NCBI GenBank assembly: GCA_030635835.1
Contig: DAOVYB010000002.1
Location: 1 to 23,205 of the forward strand
Length of the DNA stretch: 23,205 nt
Source: Gammaproteobacteria bacterium
GTDB lineage: Bacteria > Pseudomonadota > Gammaproteobacteria > UBA6429
Direction: 5' to 3'
Shown: piece after piece, positions 1 through 8,140 of the stretch
Position numbering within the stretch: position 1 is the first letter of the stretch
How the letters are laid out: each line of letters opens with the position of its first letter
Position numbers and translations under genes: made by a program
The notes under the pieces: generated by a model
What the model was told of the DNA's origin: nothing
Databases searched by the model: none
Seen by the model: only the letters and a program-made list of their open reading frames with translations

Positions 1-242
1 AATTTTAAAGCTGAATCAACATTTTGGCTGACAAAGACTTTTTCAATCGCCATTTCATCCGGTTGAAACTCATCTAATAAGGTATTTAATCCTTCCGAAA
101 TAATACAAAGTTTTTCAGCCAGATTCGTTCCTGTCACCCGAATAAAGCCACTATTTACCCATACCGAGCGGCCTGCTCTAAGCTCAATAATGCCATATCC
201 GGTAAATCGGGAACCGGGATCAATGCCAAGAATGCGTTTCAT
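1..242 (-). CDS. ruvC: RuvC, crossover junction endodeoxyribonuclease (5' part, cut by window edge)
   Basis: RuvC is the Holliday-junction resolvase that works with RuvAB in recombinational repair. Only the first 80 codons are present; the gene runs off the left edge (E. coli RuvC has 173 residues). The N-terminus reads MKRILGIDPGSRFTGYGII, the first beta strand of the RNase H-like fold with the catalytic Asp at residue 7. Near residue 65 the segment AIEKVFVSQNVDSALK carries the second catalytic acidic residue (Glu in AIEKVF) in the family's usual setting. The start is the ATG whose complement lies at 240-242. The position downstream of yebC is the usual order in gammaproteobacteria, with ruvA and ruvB expected beyond the edge. 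A 356-bp gap with a long inverted repeat separates it from yebC, so it may have its own promoter. Confidence 0.95.
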   Translation of the reverse strand, partial: MKRILGIDPGSRFTGYGIIELRAGRSVWVNSGFIRVTGTNLAEKLCIISEGLNTLLDEFQPDEMAIEKVFVSQNVDSALK

Positions 243-316
243 AGTATTGAAGGATACAAGGTAAACAGAGAAAGAAAAAGGCCACAACAGTAATCAAAAT
301 TAAGAGATTTCAACGA

Positions 317-596
317 TAAGGTCAAAGTCAAAAGATCTCAACGCAGAGGCGCGAAAGACGCAAAGGGCGCAGAGTTTTATTATTTACCTAAATCTATCCT
401 GGATTAAATTTCCTGGATTTTGTTACACCGCATCATCTGGAATACGAAAATATCTGGTAATACTCTAATGCTGAAATGAATTTTAAAGTTTATTTGCTTA
501 TCTGAACGGTATTAGATAAAACTCAGCTTTATTTTTCCTTTGCGAATCTTTGCGTTCTTCGCGCCTCTGCGTTGAGATCTTTTGACTTTGACCTTA
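317..596. repeat. 280-bp element bounded by a 39-bp perfect inverted repeat
   Basis: Positions 317-355 and 558-596 are exact reverse complements over 39 bases. They enclose about 200 bp of AT-rich sequence with no credible gene, including the word tcctggatt twice near 395-418. Inward of the perfect arms similarity continues imperfectly, both sides using words such as acgcaaag and cgcagag. The element fills most of the gap between yebC and ruvC, and its right end lies 2 bp from the yebC stop codon. It could be a MITE-like non-autonomous element or a long hairpin at the 3' end of the yebC transcript. No flanking target-site duplication is obvious. Confidence 0.8.
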
Positions 597-598
597 AT

Positions 599-1345
599 TT
601 AAACCAACTGCTGCATAACTTCTTCTGAAAAATCTGCATTTGTGTACACATTTTGTACATCATCGAGATCTTCAAGCATATCGATCAGCCGCATGACTTT
701 TTCAGCATCAGATAGTTCTAATTCCACAGATGTCGCAGGATGCATGGTAATTTCAGCCATCTCCGTTTCAAAATTTGCTGCAAACATCGCTTCTTTTACC
801 GAGGTAAAGGATTCGGGTGTTGTCGTGACCTGAATTGAACCATCGTCATTTGTTTCAACATCATCGGCTCCAGCCTCTAAAGCCGCTTCCATAATAGCAT
901 CTTCATCACAGCCTGATGGATAAGTTAGAGTACCGATTTTAGTGAACAAGTAAGAAACGGAACCATCTGTTCCTAAATTACCACCAGATTTAGTGAATGC
1001 ATGGCGCACTTCTGAAACGGTACGATTAATATTATCTGTCAGGCAATCAACCATGATCGCGACACCAGCAGTACCATAACCTTCATAACGTACTTCATTA
1101 TAGTTTTCATTATCACCTGCACCGGCACCACGCTGAATCGCTTTTTCAACCGTGTCGCGTTTCATATTTGCACTGAGTGCTTTACTCACAGCATCACGTA
1201 AGCGTGGATTATTATCTGCATCAGGCCCACCCATTTTTGATGCAACGACTATCTCACGAATGAGTTTAGTGAAAATTTTGCCCCGCTTCGCATCCTGAGC
1301 GGCTTTACGGTGTTTAATATTAGCGAACTTACTGTGCCCGGCCAT
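599..1345 (-). CDS. yebC: YebC/PmpR-family protein (TACO1 family)
   Basis: This 248-residue protein matches the usual YebC length (about 246). It starts with the family hallmark [22 protein letters not shown] and continues with acidic beta-rich segments such as [17 protein letters not shown] and GSVSYLF, typical of the three-domain YebC fold. Family members are described as DNA-binding regulators (PmpR) and, more recently, as ribosome-associated factors that ease translation of proline stretches; which applies here cannot be seen. I chose the ATG at 1345 because AAGGA lies 7 nt upstream and the family always begins MAGHSK. The frame stays open upstream to about 1501, but that part translates the repeat region and matches nothing. 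It precedes ruvC and follows the FHA genes in transcription order. Confidence 0.95.
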   Translation of the reverse strand: MAGHSKFANIKHRKAAQDAKRGKIFTKLIREIVVASKMGGPDADNNPRLRDAVSKALSANMKRDTVEKAIQRGAGAGDNENYNEVRYEGYGTAGVAIMVDCLTDNINRTVSEVRHAFTKSGGNLGTDGSVSYLFTKIGTLTYPSGCDEDAIMEAALEAGADDVETNDDGSIQVTTTPESFTSVKEAMFAANFETEMAEITMHPATSVELELSDAEKVMRLIDMLEDLDDVQNVYTNADFSEEVMQQLV

Positions 1346-1382
1346 GCCGTATTCCTTAAAACATATTAAAAAAATAAGTTTA

Positions 1383-1648
1383 CCACGAACGACAGCTGGA
1401 TACAGGAGGTACGACTCCAGGGATGGAGGAGGTAGAATTGTGCCGGGAGCAACAATCGAGAAAAATGCATTAGGGCAGGACGCCCGTAAATAGAATAACA
1501 TAGAGAAAGATGATTATTAGACTTGTATTCCGGATGCAGAGAAGTGAAATCCGGGGTATCATGCACATCAAGAATTATTCAATACAACAAAATAATATTA
1601 TCTTTTCTTTGCGCACTCTGCGCCTTAGCGTTCTTGGCGTTAAAATTC
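1383..1648. repeat. Intergenic patchwork of short hairpins and repeat-like sequence
   Basis: The 319-bp gap between yebC and the FHA genes holds no credible gene. It contains several small palindromes: CTCC/GGAG at 1414-1427, GGGC/GCCC at 1473-1485, and CCGGAT/ATCCGG at 1530-1554. It also has two copies of aggaggta (1404-1411 and 1427-1434). At 1610-1648 there is a run of degenerate 8-9 nt units (gcgcactctgcgcc and ttagcgttcttggcgtt) using the same words as the elements at 317-596 and 8141-8361. The CCGGAT hairpin resembles, from memory, a widespread gammaproteobacterial intergenic repeat; I could not check this. One of the hairpins may end the FHA operon transcript. Confidence 0.55.
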
Positions 1649-1664
1649 CAAAGTATAATTAAGC

Positions 1665-2021
1665 TTAATTTTCATCAGGTAAATAAATTGCAGTTTCATC
1701 CATACCAACGGTCTCATCATTTTCATAAATAAAATGATGACTACCTATCTGAATCTTATCACCATTACGAAGCTCAACTGATTTAACTAAACAGCCATTA
1801 ACCTGTGTTCCATTGGTACTGTTCAGATCTTCAAGCCTGGCATCTATCTGTTCTTCAAGATATTCATTGGGTTTCAAAATAATATGAGCATGATGACTAC
1901 TGGCAACAGCATCATTAATCTGAATATCATTATCAGATTTACGGCCGATGGTCGTTTTATCTTTACTCAGATCATAGGTATTAAGAGTAACACCTTCATG
2001 TTTAAGAAATAATTTAGGCAT
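1665..2021 (-). CDS. Small single-FHA-domain protein (118 aa)
   Basis: This is a phosphothreonine-binding adaptor made almost entirely of one forkhead-associated domain. The FHA signature residues are visible: Gly-Arg at 26-27, Ser41 and His44 in the SSHHAH segment, and NSTNG at 67-71. After the domain comes a short acidic tail, DETVGMDETAIYLPDEN, with threonines that could be kinase targets. It is the last gene of the kinase/phosphatase/FHA operon, so it probably binds a phosphorylated partner or the kinase itself. The ATG at 2021 is chosen because it aligns exactly with the start of the upstream FHA protein. A GTG at 2033, directly after the upstream stop, would add four residues and has a slightly better purine-rich site, so the start is uncertain. 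It has no membrane segment or signal peptide. Confidence 0.88.
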   Translation of the reverse strand: MPKLFLKHEGVTLNTYDLSKDKTTIGRKSDNDIQINDAVASSHHAHIILKPNEYLEEQIDARLEDLNSTNGTQVNGCLVKSVELRNGDKIQIGSHHFIYENDETVGMDETAIYLPDEN

Positions 2022-2033
2022 TTTATCTATCAC

Positions 2034-2657
2034 TTATTCTTCAATTTTGAATGTAAGTTCTGTACCGGCTACTTCAATCGCATCGCCATTTTTTAATAAC
2101 ATACTTTCAGCACCAATTCGTTTACCATTTAATTTTGGTGACTCGCCCTGAGCTCCTCCTGTCATCGGCATGAGATAGTAACTTTCACCTCGGCGTGCAA
2201 TAACCGCAACCTGACTTGCAGAACCTAATTTAGTATAGGGTTTATTTAATGCAATAGATTCACCTGCTTTAGGGCCTTTAACAATTACCACACTTGCAGT
2301 TGATGCTTTTTTCTTTCCTTTATTTTCCTGGCTAGGTGGTGCAATTATAACTGTGCTTTCAAAGTCCTGTACTGCATCGTCAATAAATTTAAATTCATGC
2401 TGGCCAATCAATACTAAATCACCATGATTCAACTGACGTTTACTCACTTTTTTACCATTCAATTTAATGCCATTGGTACTATTCATATCTTCAACATAAG
2501 TATTTTTCATATATAAAAAAGCAGCATGTACGCCACTCACGGTAGGATCATCTAAAACAATATCATTCGTAGGTTTTCTTCCAACGGTTATCTTATCTTT
2601 AGATAATTCATATTCTTTAATAACCGTACCCTGATGAGTAATAATTAATCTTGCCAT
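2034..2657 (-). CDS. FHA-domain protein with a second, degenerate FHA-like half (207 aa)
   Basis: The N-terminal half (about residues 1-95) is a good FHA domain: Gly-Arg at 26-27, Ser41 and His44 in TVSGVHAAF, and NSTNG at 59-63. A linker follows with the threonine-containing sequence FESTVIIAPP (about 100-109) and a lysine-rich stretch. The C-terminal half (about 122-205) has the rhythm of an FHA beta sandwich, including LNGKRI and LLKNGDAIEVAG. It lacks the Gly-Arg, Ser-x-x-His and Ser-Thr-Asn-Gly binding residues, so it probably cannot bind phosphothreonine. The protein likely reads out the neighbouring kinase. The start has a purine-rich site (GAGAAAGAG) just upstream. It lies 44 bp after the phosphatase and 12 bp (or 0 with the alternative GTG) before the smaller FHA gene. 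Confidence 0.9.
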   Translation of the reverse strand: MARLIITHQGTVIKEYELSKDKITVGRKPTNDIVLDDPTVSGVHAAFLYMKNTYVEDMNSTNGIKLNGKKVSKRQLNHGDLVLIGQHEFKFIDDAVQDFESTVIIAPPSQENKGKKKASTASVVIVKGPKAGESIALNKPYTKLGSASQVAVIARRGESYYLMPMTGGAQGESPKLNGKRIGAESMLLKNGDAIEVAGTELTFKIEE

Positions 2658-2701
2658 GACTCTTTCTCTTAAATTAAATTTGTAACATTAAAATATGGTG
2701 T

Positions 2702-3463
2702 TTATATACACGCAACCAGTATCACAGATACATTATCATGGCCGCCGTGTTCTTTTGCCTGCTTAATCAGTTCTTCACTGGCTTTTTTAAGATCTTTGTG
2801 AGATTTAACTAAAGCAGAAAATATTTGTTCATCATTAATCATGTCGCTTAAACCATCTGAACAGAGTAGGTAAATATCATCTTTCTCAATGCTATCCTTT
2901 GTTACATCGACCTTAACTTCTTCAGCAATACCTAAAGCACGTGTAATTAAATTTCGATTAGTTGAGTTTAACGCCTCTTCTTCACTCATATAACCATTAT
3001 CTATCATTTCCTGTACTAGCGAATGATCGGTCGTTACTTGTTTTAGCTCACCTTTACGGAACCGATAAATACGTGAATCACCAACGCTGGCCAGAATAAC
3101 CGAATCACTATGAAACAATGTCATAACAATGGTTGTTCCCATTCCTGAGCATTCAGGATGTTCTCTGGCATGTGTATTTATTTCATCATTAGCATAGATA
3201 ACGGCTTCATGAACAACTTCTTTAAAGTTCATATCACAAGTATCTTTAATTTCAGGTGATAAAACTTCCTTTAATGCTTCAGTAATACTGGTAACCGCCA
3301 GTTCACTGGCAATTTCACCAGCGTTATGTCCACCCATTCCATCAGCCAGAATAGCCAGACCAGACTCAGTCTCCCATGAAATAAAATCTTCATTATGATC
3401 CCTGACCAAACCTTCGTCAGTCAATCCATAAATATCGAGTTTTGGCGTTCTGCTCACAGTCAT
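2702..3463 (-). CDS. PP2C-family Ser/Thr protein phosphatase (253 aa)
   Basis: This is a soluble metal-dependent PPM/PP2C phosphatase of the Stp/PrpC/PppA type and the likely antagonist of the adjacent kinase. Family motifs occur in order: RDHNEDF (21-27), ADGMGGH with metal ligand Asp41, GMGTT (107-111), GDSR (128-131), SDGLSDM with Asp203, and GGHDN with Asp243. All metal-binding aspartates are therefore present and the enzyme should be active. The length of about 250 residues is that of the bare catalytic domain, with no membrane part. The ATG at 3463 is preferred over an in-frame TTG at 3466 because AAGG sits 7 nt before it. It begins 12 bp after the kinase stop codon, so the two are almost certainly co-transcribed. 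Confidence 0.95.
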   Translation of the reverse strand: MTVSRTPKLDIYGLTDEGLVRDHNEDFISWETESGLAILADGMGGHNAGEIASELAVTSITEALKEVLSPEIKDTCDMNFKEVVHEAVIYANDEINTHAREHPECSGMGTTIVMTLFHSDSVILASVGDSRIYRFRKGELKQVTTDHSLVQEMIDNGYMSEEEALNSTNRNLITRALGIAEEVKVDVTKDSIEKDDIYLLCSDGLSDMINDEQIFSALVKSHKDLKKASEELIKQAKEHGGHDNVSVILVACI

Positions 3464-3475
3464 CAACTTGCCTTA

Positions 3476-6007
3476 TTACTCATCGAATCGTCCTTTACAA
3501 CGACGTAATGCATTCACCATTTGCTCACCAGACTGGAAGCGACGGTCTATATCTTTATGCAACCCTTTATTAATAATTTTTGCTACACATGCAGGTAGTT
3601 CCGGATTAAACATACGAATATCAGGGTGTTTTTCATTCGCAATTTTATACATTAAGCTAGCAAGTGACTCACCAACGAAAGGTAACTCACCAGTTAATAA
3701 CTGGTACATCGTGACACCTAACGAAAACAAATCTGAACGTCCATCAACGCGTTTGCCTGCTAATTGTTCCGGTGACATATACGATGGACTACCTAGTATC
3801 GTACCCGTTTTTGTTTTGCTGGCATCTGTTAAACATGCAACCCCAAAATCCGTGACTTTAAGTACACCGGTTTCTTTGTCATAAATAATGTTAGCCGGCT
3901 TAATATCACGATGAACAACTTTTTGTTTGTGAGCATAATCCAGTGCATCAGCAGTTTTAATAATAACGTCCATCACTTCTTTTGCCGGTAATAAACTGTC
4001 TTGCTTAGAATAGCCCAGCAGGTCAATACCTTTCAGGTAATCCATCGCAATATAAGACATATCCTGATCTTCACCGACATCATAAATTGTCACAATATTT
4101 GGGTGATTTAAGCGACCTGCTGTTTCTGCTTCACGGAAAAATCGCTCTTTTACTTCTTTTAATTTCTCACCTTCAAATTCCTGAGAAAGCATTAAAGTTT
4201 TAATTGCAACAGTACGACCAATTTTGGGGTCATGTCCAAGATAAACCATACCCATTGCACCACGGCCAATCTCCTTATCAACCTGATAACGACCCAGCAT
4301 GGGTTTTTCCATGCCTGAATTACTCACCACCAGAGTACCATTCGCACTCGGTGCAGCACTTCCGCCTAACACTATAGCGTTAGAAACTTCAGCATTACGT
4401 GTTAATCGTTCTGTAACATCTCTAAAGTTTGGCGCATGACTCTGAATGGCTTCAAAAACAGGAATAGCTTTATTGAATTGGCGCTTACGTTCATAATCAA
4501 GACCAAGGTTATACATTTGTTCAAGTAATGCAGGACTCATCATGCACTTACGATATTCTTCCATTGCCTGATCAAGCTTGCCCTGCGAATGAAATGACTG
4601 ACCAAGTAACTGGTTAGCACGTGATAATTCAATTTTAATGACACTAAGATGCGAGTCGACAAATTTTTTCGAACCTAAAACAAGGTGCCCAACCAGCAAG
4701 GCCAATAATGGTGTCATCATCGGTAACCAGATTGATTGTGAAACCATTGCGATAAAATGAACATTCAGAATGACAATTAATAATAAGCCGCTAATCGCAA
4801 TGCCTGTTCCCATTCGAAAACGGGGTAACAAAAACATCAGGTATATACCAATAAATGCCAGCATAAACAGCTGTGCCTGTAAAACCCACTCTGGTACGAC
4901 ATAAAGTTCATCATTTAATAAACTTGAAACTTTCTGAGCAATAACACGCACTGGCGCCATCACCTCACCAAGTGGTGTTACCTGTGGCAAGGCATGTTGT
5001 GGCGCAGTGACACCAATCAAAATGGTTTTATTACGTAAAGATCTTTTACTCACATTCCCATTTAAAACATCTAAAATAGAATACTCAGGGAAGGCACTTT
5101 GCCCTTTTTTACCACTATAAAATTTTGGATAAATTCGTAATTTACTATCAACCTTAATTTGTTCCCGGCCTAATTTGATCTGATGTTTTTTCAAATTCAC
5201 TTTGATGCTGCGTGTTGATAACGCACGATTTCTTGCTGCCATCATCAAAACAAATGAAGGCACATAATCTTTGCCATATTTAATGACTAACGGCTCAGTT
5301 CGGATGTGTGATTTATCGACACCAAGATATAAGGTGCCGGCTCCACCTGCCTGACGTACCAGTTTCTTAATTGGAGGGTATACTTTTTCAGTACTAAAAA
5401 CAGGTTCAGGAACAAACCATTTTTTCCAGTTTGTAGGTTTTACTGTAATACCTTTAACACTCTTTAAGCGGTATCTTTTTACATGCTCAGCTAAACCAAG
5501 AGGTGGCTCATTGGATTTATTGCTATCTAAAAAAGGAATAGCCAGGACAACGCGACCTGCTTTATACAAGCTGCTTGCAAAAACCTGATCTGTATCCATC
5601 CTGCTTTCAGCTTTGCGTAACAAACGTTTAACTTGTTTAAATTTCTTACCCGATTGTTTATCCACCAAATTTTTAAGTTCATGAATGTATTCCAGACCAT
5701 GAGCACTTTGTTCACGATCAAAGGGTAAAACATAACCAATCACAGCAGGACGAGCAGCAGCAAGCTTACGGGTAGCATCAGCTATAATATCACGAGGCCA
5801 GGGCCAGCCACCCTTTTCCTGCAAAGACGCCTCATCAATTTTTATTATAACGACATCTTGATTTGCAGATTTCGTAGAGGAAAAACGTACCCCTAAATCA
5901 TAGCCAGTCAGTTCTATATCACGGTTAAGATCAGTCACTGCAGCTAACATGCAAAGCAGCATAACCACTAAGCCTATTATCCAGTCTGTTTGCCAGTATT
6001 TTTTCAC
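3476..6007 (-). CDS. CHASE2-sensor transmembrane Ser/Thr protein kinase (843 aa)
   Basis: This is a receptor-like Hanks-type kinase. Residues 9-26 form a membrane segment, followed by an extracytoplasmic CHASE2 domain (about 30-370) with the characteristic WPWPR at 68-72. Three closely spaced membrane helices follow (about 377-395, 401-420, 427-445). A cytoplasmic linker at about 463-535 has two TPR-like helical pairs. The kinase domain spans about 574-835: glycine loop GRGAMG 581-586, Lys603, catalytic HRDIKPAN with Asp701, DFG 720-722 and SPE 745-747. All catalytic residues are present. The P+1 loop has LGSPSY with Ser740 where Thr is common. The start is a GTG, with AAGGA somewhat far upstream (12 nt). 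It is the first gene of the kinase/phosphatase/FHA operon. The CHASE2 ligand is unknown. Confidence 0.95.
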   Translation of the reverse strand: MKKYWQTDWIIGLVVMLLCMLAAVTDLNRDIELTGYDLGVRFSSTKSANQDVVIIKIDEASLQEKGGWPWPRDIIADATRKLAAARPAVIGYVLPFDREQSAHGLEYIHELKNLVDKQSGKKFKQVKRLLRKAESRMDTDQVFASSLYKAGRVVLAIPFLDSNKSNEPPLGLAEHVKRYRLKSVKGITVKPTNWKKWFVPEPVFSTEKVYPPIKKLVRQAGGAGTLYLGVDKSHIRTEPLVIKYGKDYVPSFVLMMAARNRALSTRSIKVNLKKHQIKLGREQIKVDSKLRIYPKFYSGKKGQSAFPEYSILDVLNGNVSKRSLRNKTILIGVTAPQHALPQVTPLGEVMAPVRVIAQKVSSLLNDELYVVPEWVLQAQLFMLAFIGIYLMFLLPRFRMGTGIAISGLLLIVILNVHFIAMVSQSIWLPMMTPLLALLVGHLVLGSKKFVDSHLSVIKIELSRANQLLGQSFHSQGKLDQAMEEYRKCMMSPALLEQMYNLGLDYERKRQFNKAIPVFEAIQSHAPNFRDVTERLTRNAEVSNAIVLGGSAAPSANGTLVVSNSGMEKPMLGRYQVDKEIGRGAMGMVYLGHDPKIGRTVAIKTLMLSQEFEGEKLKEVKERFFREAETAGRLNHPNIVTIYDVGEDQDMSYIAMDYLKGIDLLGYSKQDSLLPAKEVMDVIIKTADALDYAHKQKVVHRDIKPANIIYDKETGVLKVTDFGVACLTDASKTKTGTILGSPSYMSPEQLAGKRVDGRSDLFSLGVTMYQLLTGELPFVGESLASLMYKIANEKHPDIRMFNPELPACVAKIINKGLHKDIDRRFQSGEQMVNALRRCKGRFDE

Positions 6008-6051
6008 CGAGAAAAGGAATCCTTATTTATTCTTCTAATTTTTCTGTGCCA

Positions 6052-6081
6052 AATATAACTTAAAAACCATCGTACAGCCAA
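6052..6081 (-). promoter_or_regulatory. Candidate sigma70 promoter for the kinase operon
   Basis: On the minus strand TTGGCT (6076-6081) is followed after 18 nt by TATATT (6052-6057). That gives 4/6 and 5/6 matches to the -35 and -10 consensus. It lies between the aspS terminator and the GTG start of the kinase, giving a leader of roughly 38 nt. The match is moderate and the region is AT-rich, so chance is possible. Confidence 0.35.
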
Positions 6082-6150
6082 AATTTAACTTATTGATACT
6101 TTAATAAATATCCTTTCTTTTGTATCGGTCATAATTCCAGTTTCATGAAC

Positions 6151-6192
6151 AAAAAAAGGGGCCAACTATGTAAAAAAATACAGTCAGCCCCT
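6151..6192 (-). terminator. Rho-independent terminator of aspS
   Basis: Reading the minus strand, GGGGC (6187-6191) pairs with GCCCC (6158-6162). An additional TGTA/TACA pairing lies inside, with a T-rich loop. The stem is followed directly by seven T residues (complement of 6151-6157). It starts 44 bp after the aspS stop codon and separates aspS from the kinase operon, so the latter needs its own promoter. Confidence 0.8.
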
Positions 6193-6235
6193 AATTTGTA
6201 TAAATTTAAGGCATTTTGGTGTTATTTAAAGAAAA

Positions 6236-8026
6236 TTAGCCTTCTTTAGCAACCACAGGTTTACGTAATTTAATGTGCAACTCACGTAATTGTGTTTCAT
6301 TTACCGCTGATGGGGCTTGAGTTAATAAACAGCTTGCAGATTGTGTTTTCGGGAATGCCATTACATCTCGAATTGAACTCGCTCCTGAAAGTAACATCAC
6401 CAGGCGATCCAAACCAAAAGCGATACCACCATGAGGAGGGCAGCCATATTTCAAGGCATCAAGTAAGAAGCCAAATTTTTCTTCGGCTTCATCATCAGAA
6501 ATACCCAGTGCTTTAAAGACTTTCTTTTGCACCTCTTCACGGTAGATACGCATTGAGCCACCACCTAATTCAGTACCATTAAGCACCATGTCATATGCAC
6601 GCGAGTAGCAGTTACCGGGATCAGACTCAAGTAAATCAAGGTCACTTTCTTTAGGTGAAGTAAATGGATGATGCAACGCTTGCCAGCGTTTACCGCCTTC
6701 ATCCCACTCAAACATTGGGAAATCAACCACCCAAAGGGGTTCCCATTCACCTTTCATTAAGCCTAAGTCTTCAGCTAACTTAACACGTAATGCACCGAGT
6801 GCTTCATTTACAACTTTCGCTTTATCCGCACCAAAGAAGATGAGATCGCCATCTTCAGCGCCAGTACGTTTGATAATCTCCATTACCGCATCATCGGGTA
6901 AGAATTTCAAAATCGGAGACTGTAAACCTTCAACGCCTTTTGCCACTTCATTGACCTTGATGTAAGCCAGCCCTTTCGCACCATAAATACCGACGAATTT
7001 AGTGTATTCATCGATATCTTTACGGCTTAATTTGCTGCCTTGAGGCAAACGCAATGCCGCAACACGACCCTTTTCATCTTTTGCTGGGCCAGAAAAGACT
7101 TTAAATTCAATATCTTGAAGTAAATCAGCAATATCAACCAACTCCATCGAAATACGCATATCCGGCTTATCTGAGCCAAAACGACGAATAGCTTCATCAT
7201 AAGACATACGAGGGAATGGATTAGGTAACTCAACATTTAGAACCTGTAAAAATATCCCACGCATCATGTATTCCGTGAGGGACATAATTTCTTCTTCATC
7301 AATAAATGAAGTTTCAATATCAATTTGGGTAAATTCTGGCTGGCGATCGGCACGTAAATCTTCATCGCGGAAACAACGTACGATTTGATAATAGCGATCC
7401 ATTCCAGACATCATGAGCAATTGTTTAAACAGTTGTGGAGACTGCGGTAAGGCAAAAAAACTGTTTTCATGAGTACGACTTGGAACCAGATAATCACGCG
7501 CACCTTCTGGTGTTGCTTTGGTCAACATTGGTGTTTCGATGTCCATAAAACCATTGTCATCAAGGAAATTACGTAATGTACGCACGATATCCGAACGCAT
7601 TTTCAGACGCTTTTGCATCGGCTCACGACGCAAATCAACATAACGGTATTTTAAACGCAGATCTTCTGAGACTTCACCATCAGCCACATCAAGCATAAAT
7701 GGAGGGGTATCCGCCTTATTAAGAATGGTAAGTTCCTTACCGAGTACCTCAACCTGACCGGTTGCCAACTTGTCATTTTTGGTACCTTCAGGACGGTAAC
7801 GTACTAATCCTTTCACCTGGAGTACATACTCACTACGAACACTTTCTGCTGTAGCAAATGCATCCTCAATATCCGGGTCATAAACAACCTGTAATAGCCC
7901 TTCACGATCACGTAAATCAATAAAAATAACACCACCATGGTCACGACGACGGTGAACCCAGCCGGTAACGGTAATTTCCTGATCGATCAATGATTCGGTG
8001 ACTTCACCACAATAATGAGTGCGCAT
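6236..8026 (-). CDS. aspS: Aspartyl-tRNA synthetase, probably non-discriminating
   Basis: This 596-residue class II synthetase has close to the bacterial AspRS length (E. coli 590). It has an N-terminal OB-fold anticodon domain (about 1-105), motif 2 [16 protein letters not shown] (219-234), the QSPQ loop (195-198), the bacterial GAD insertion (about 290-415) and motif 3 with GIAFGLDR (534-541). In the anticodon domain it reads RRRDHGG with His30. To my recollection this resembles the non-discriminating Pseudomonas aeruginosa enzyme, while E. coli has RRRDLGS. Such enzymes charge both tRNA-Asp and tRNA-Asn and depend on the GatCAB amidotransferase. The start ATG has AGGA 8 nt upstream. In many gammaproteobacteria aspS is followed directly by yebC-ruvC; here a four-gene signalling cassette lies between. 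Confidence 0.97.
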   Translation of the reverse strand: MRTHYCGEVTESLIDQEITVTGWVHRRRDHGGVIFIDLRDREGLLQVVYDPDIEDAFATAESVRSEYVLQVKGLVRYRPEGTKNDKLATGQVEVLGKELTILNKADTPPFMLDVADGEVSEDLRLKYRYVDLRREPMQKRLKMRSDIVRTLRNFLDDNGFMDIETPMLTKATPEGARDYLVPSRTHENSFFALPQSPQLFKQLLMMSGMDRYYQIVRCFRDEDLRADRQPEFTQIDIETSFIDEEEIMSLTEYMMRGIFLQVLNVELPNPFPRMSYDEAIRRFGSDKPDMRISMELVDIADLLQDIEFKVFSGPAKDEKGRVAALRLPQGSKLSRKDIDEYTKFVGIYGAKGLAYIKVNEVAKGVEGLQSPILKFLPDDAVMEIIKRTGAEDGDLIFFGADKAKVVNEALGALRVKLAEDLGLMKGEWEPLWVVDFPMFEWDEGGKRWQALHHPFTSPKESDLDLLESDPGNCYSRAYDMVLNGTELGGGSMRIYREEVQKKVFKALGISDDEAEEKFGFLLDALKYGCPPHGGIAFGLDRLVMLLSGASSIRDVMAFPKTQSASCLLTQAPSAVNETQLRELHIKLRKPVVAKEG

Positions 8027-8140
8027 TTCTTAATCCTAAAACGGTTAACACAAAGGCGGGAATTTTACGGCTCTGCTGCTATGAGTGCAACAAAAACGCG
8101 GGCTAATTTGGCTAAACTGTTTGAGAAACGAAGAGAATGA

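Noticed and set aside
1423..1473. 16-codon plus-strand ORF following aggaggt
   Set aside because: The Shine-Dalgarno-like word is duplicated within repeat sequence, the ORF is very short and has no recognisable product.
1346..1501. N-terminal extension of yebC in the open frame up to 1501
   Set aside because: It translates the hairpin-rich repeat region, has no ribosome site and no family match, while MAGHSK with AAGGA upstream is the canonical start.
1665..6007. Type VI secretion regulatory locus
   Set aside because: The protein classes match PpkA/PppA/Fha, but no tss gene is present and the neighbours are aspS and yebC.
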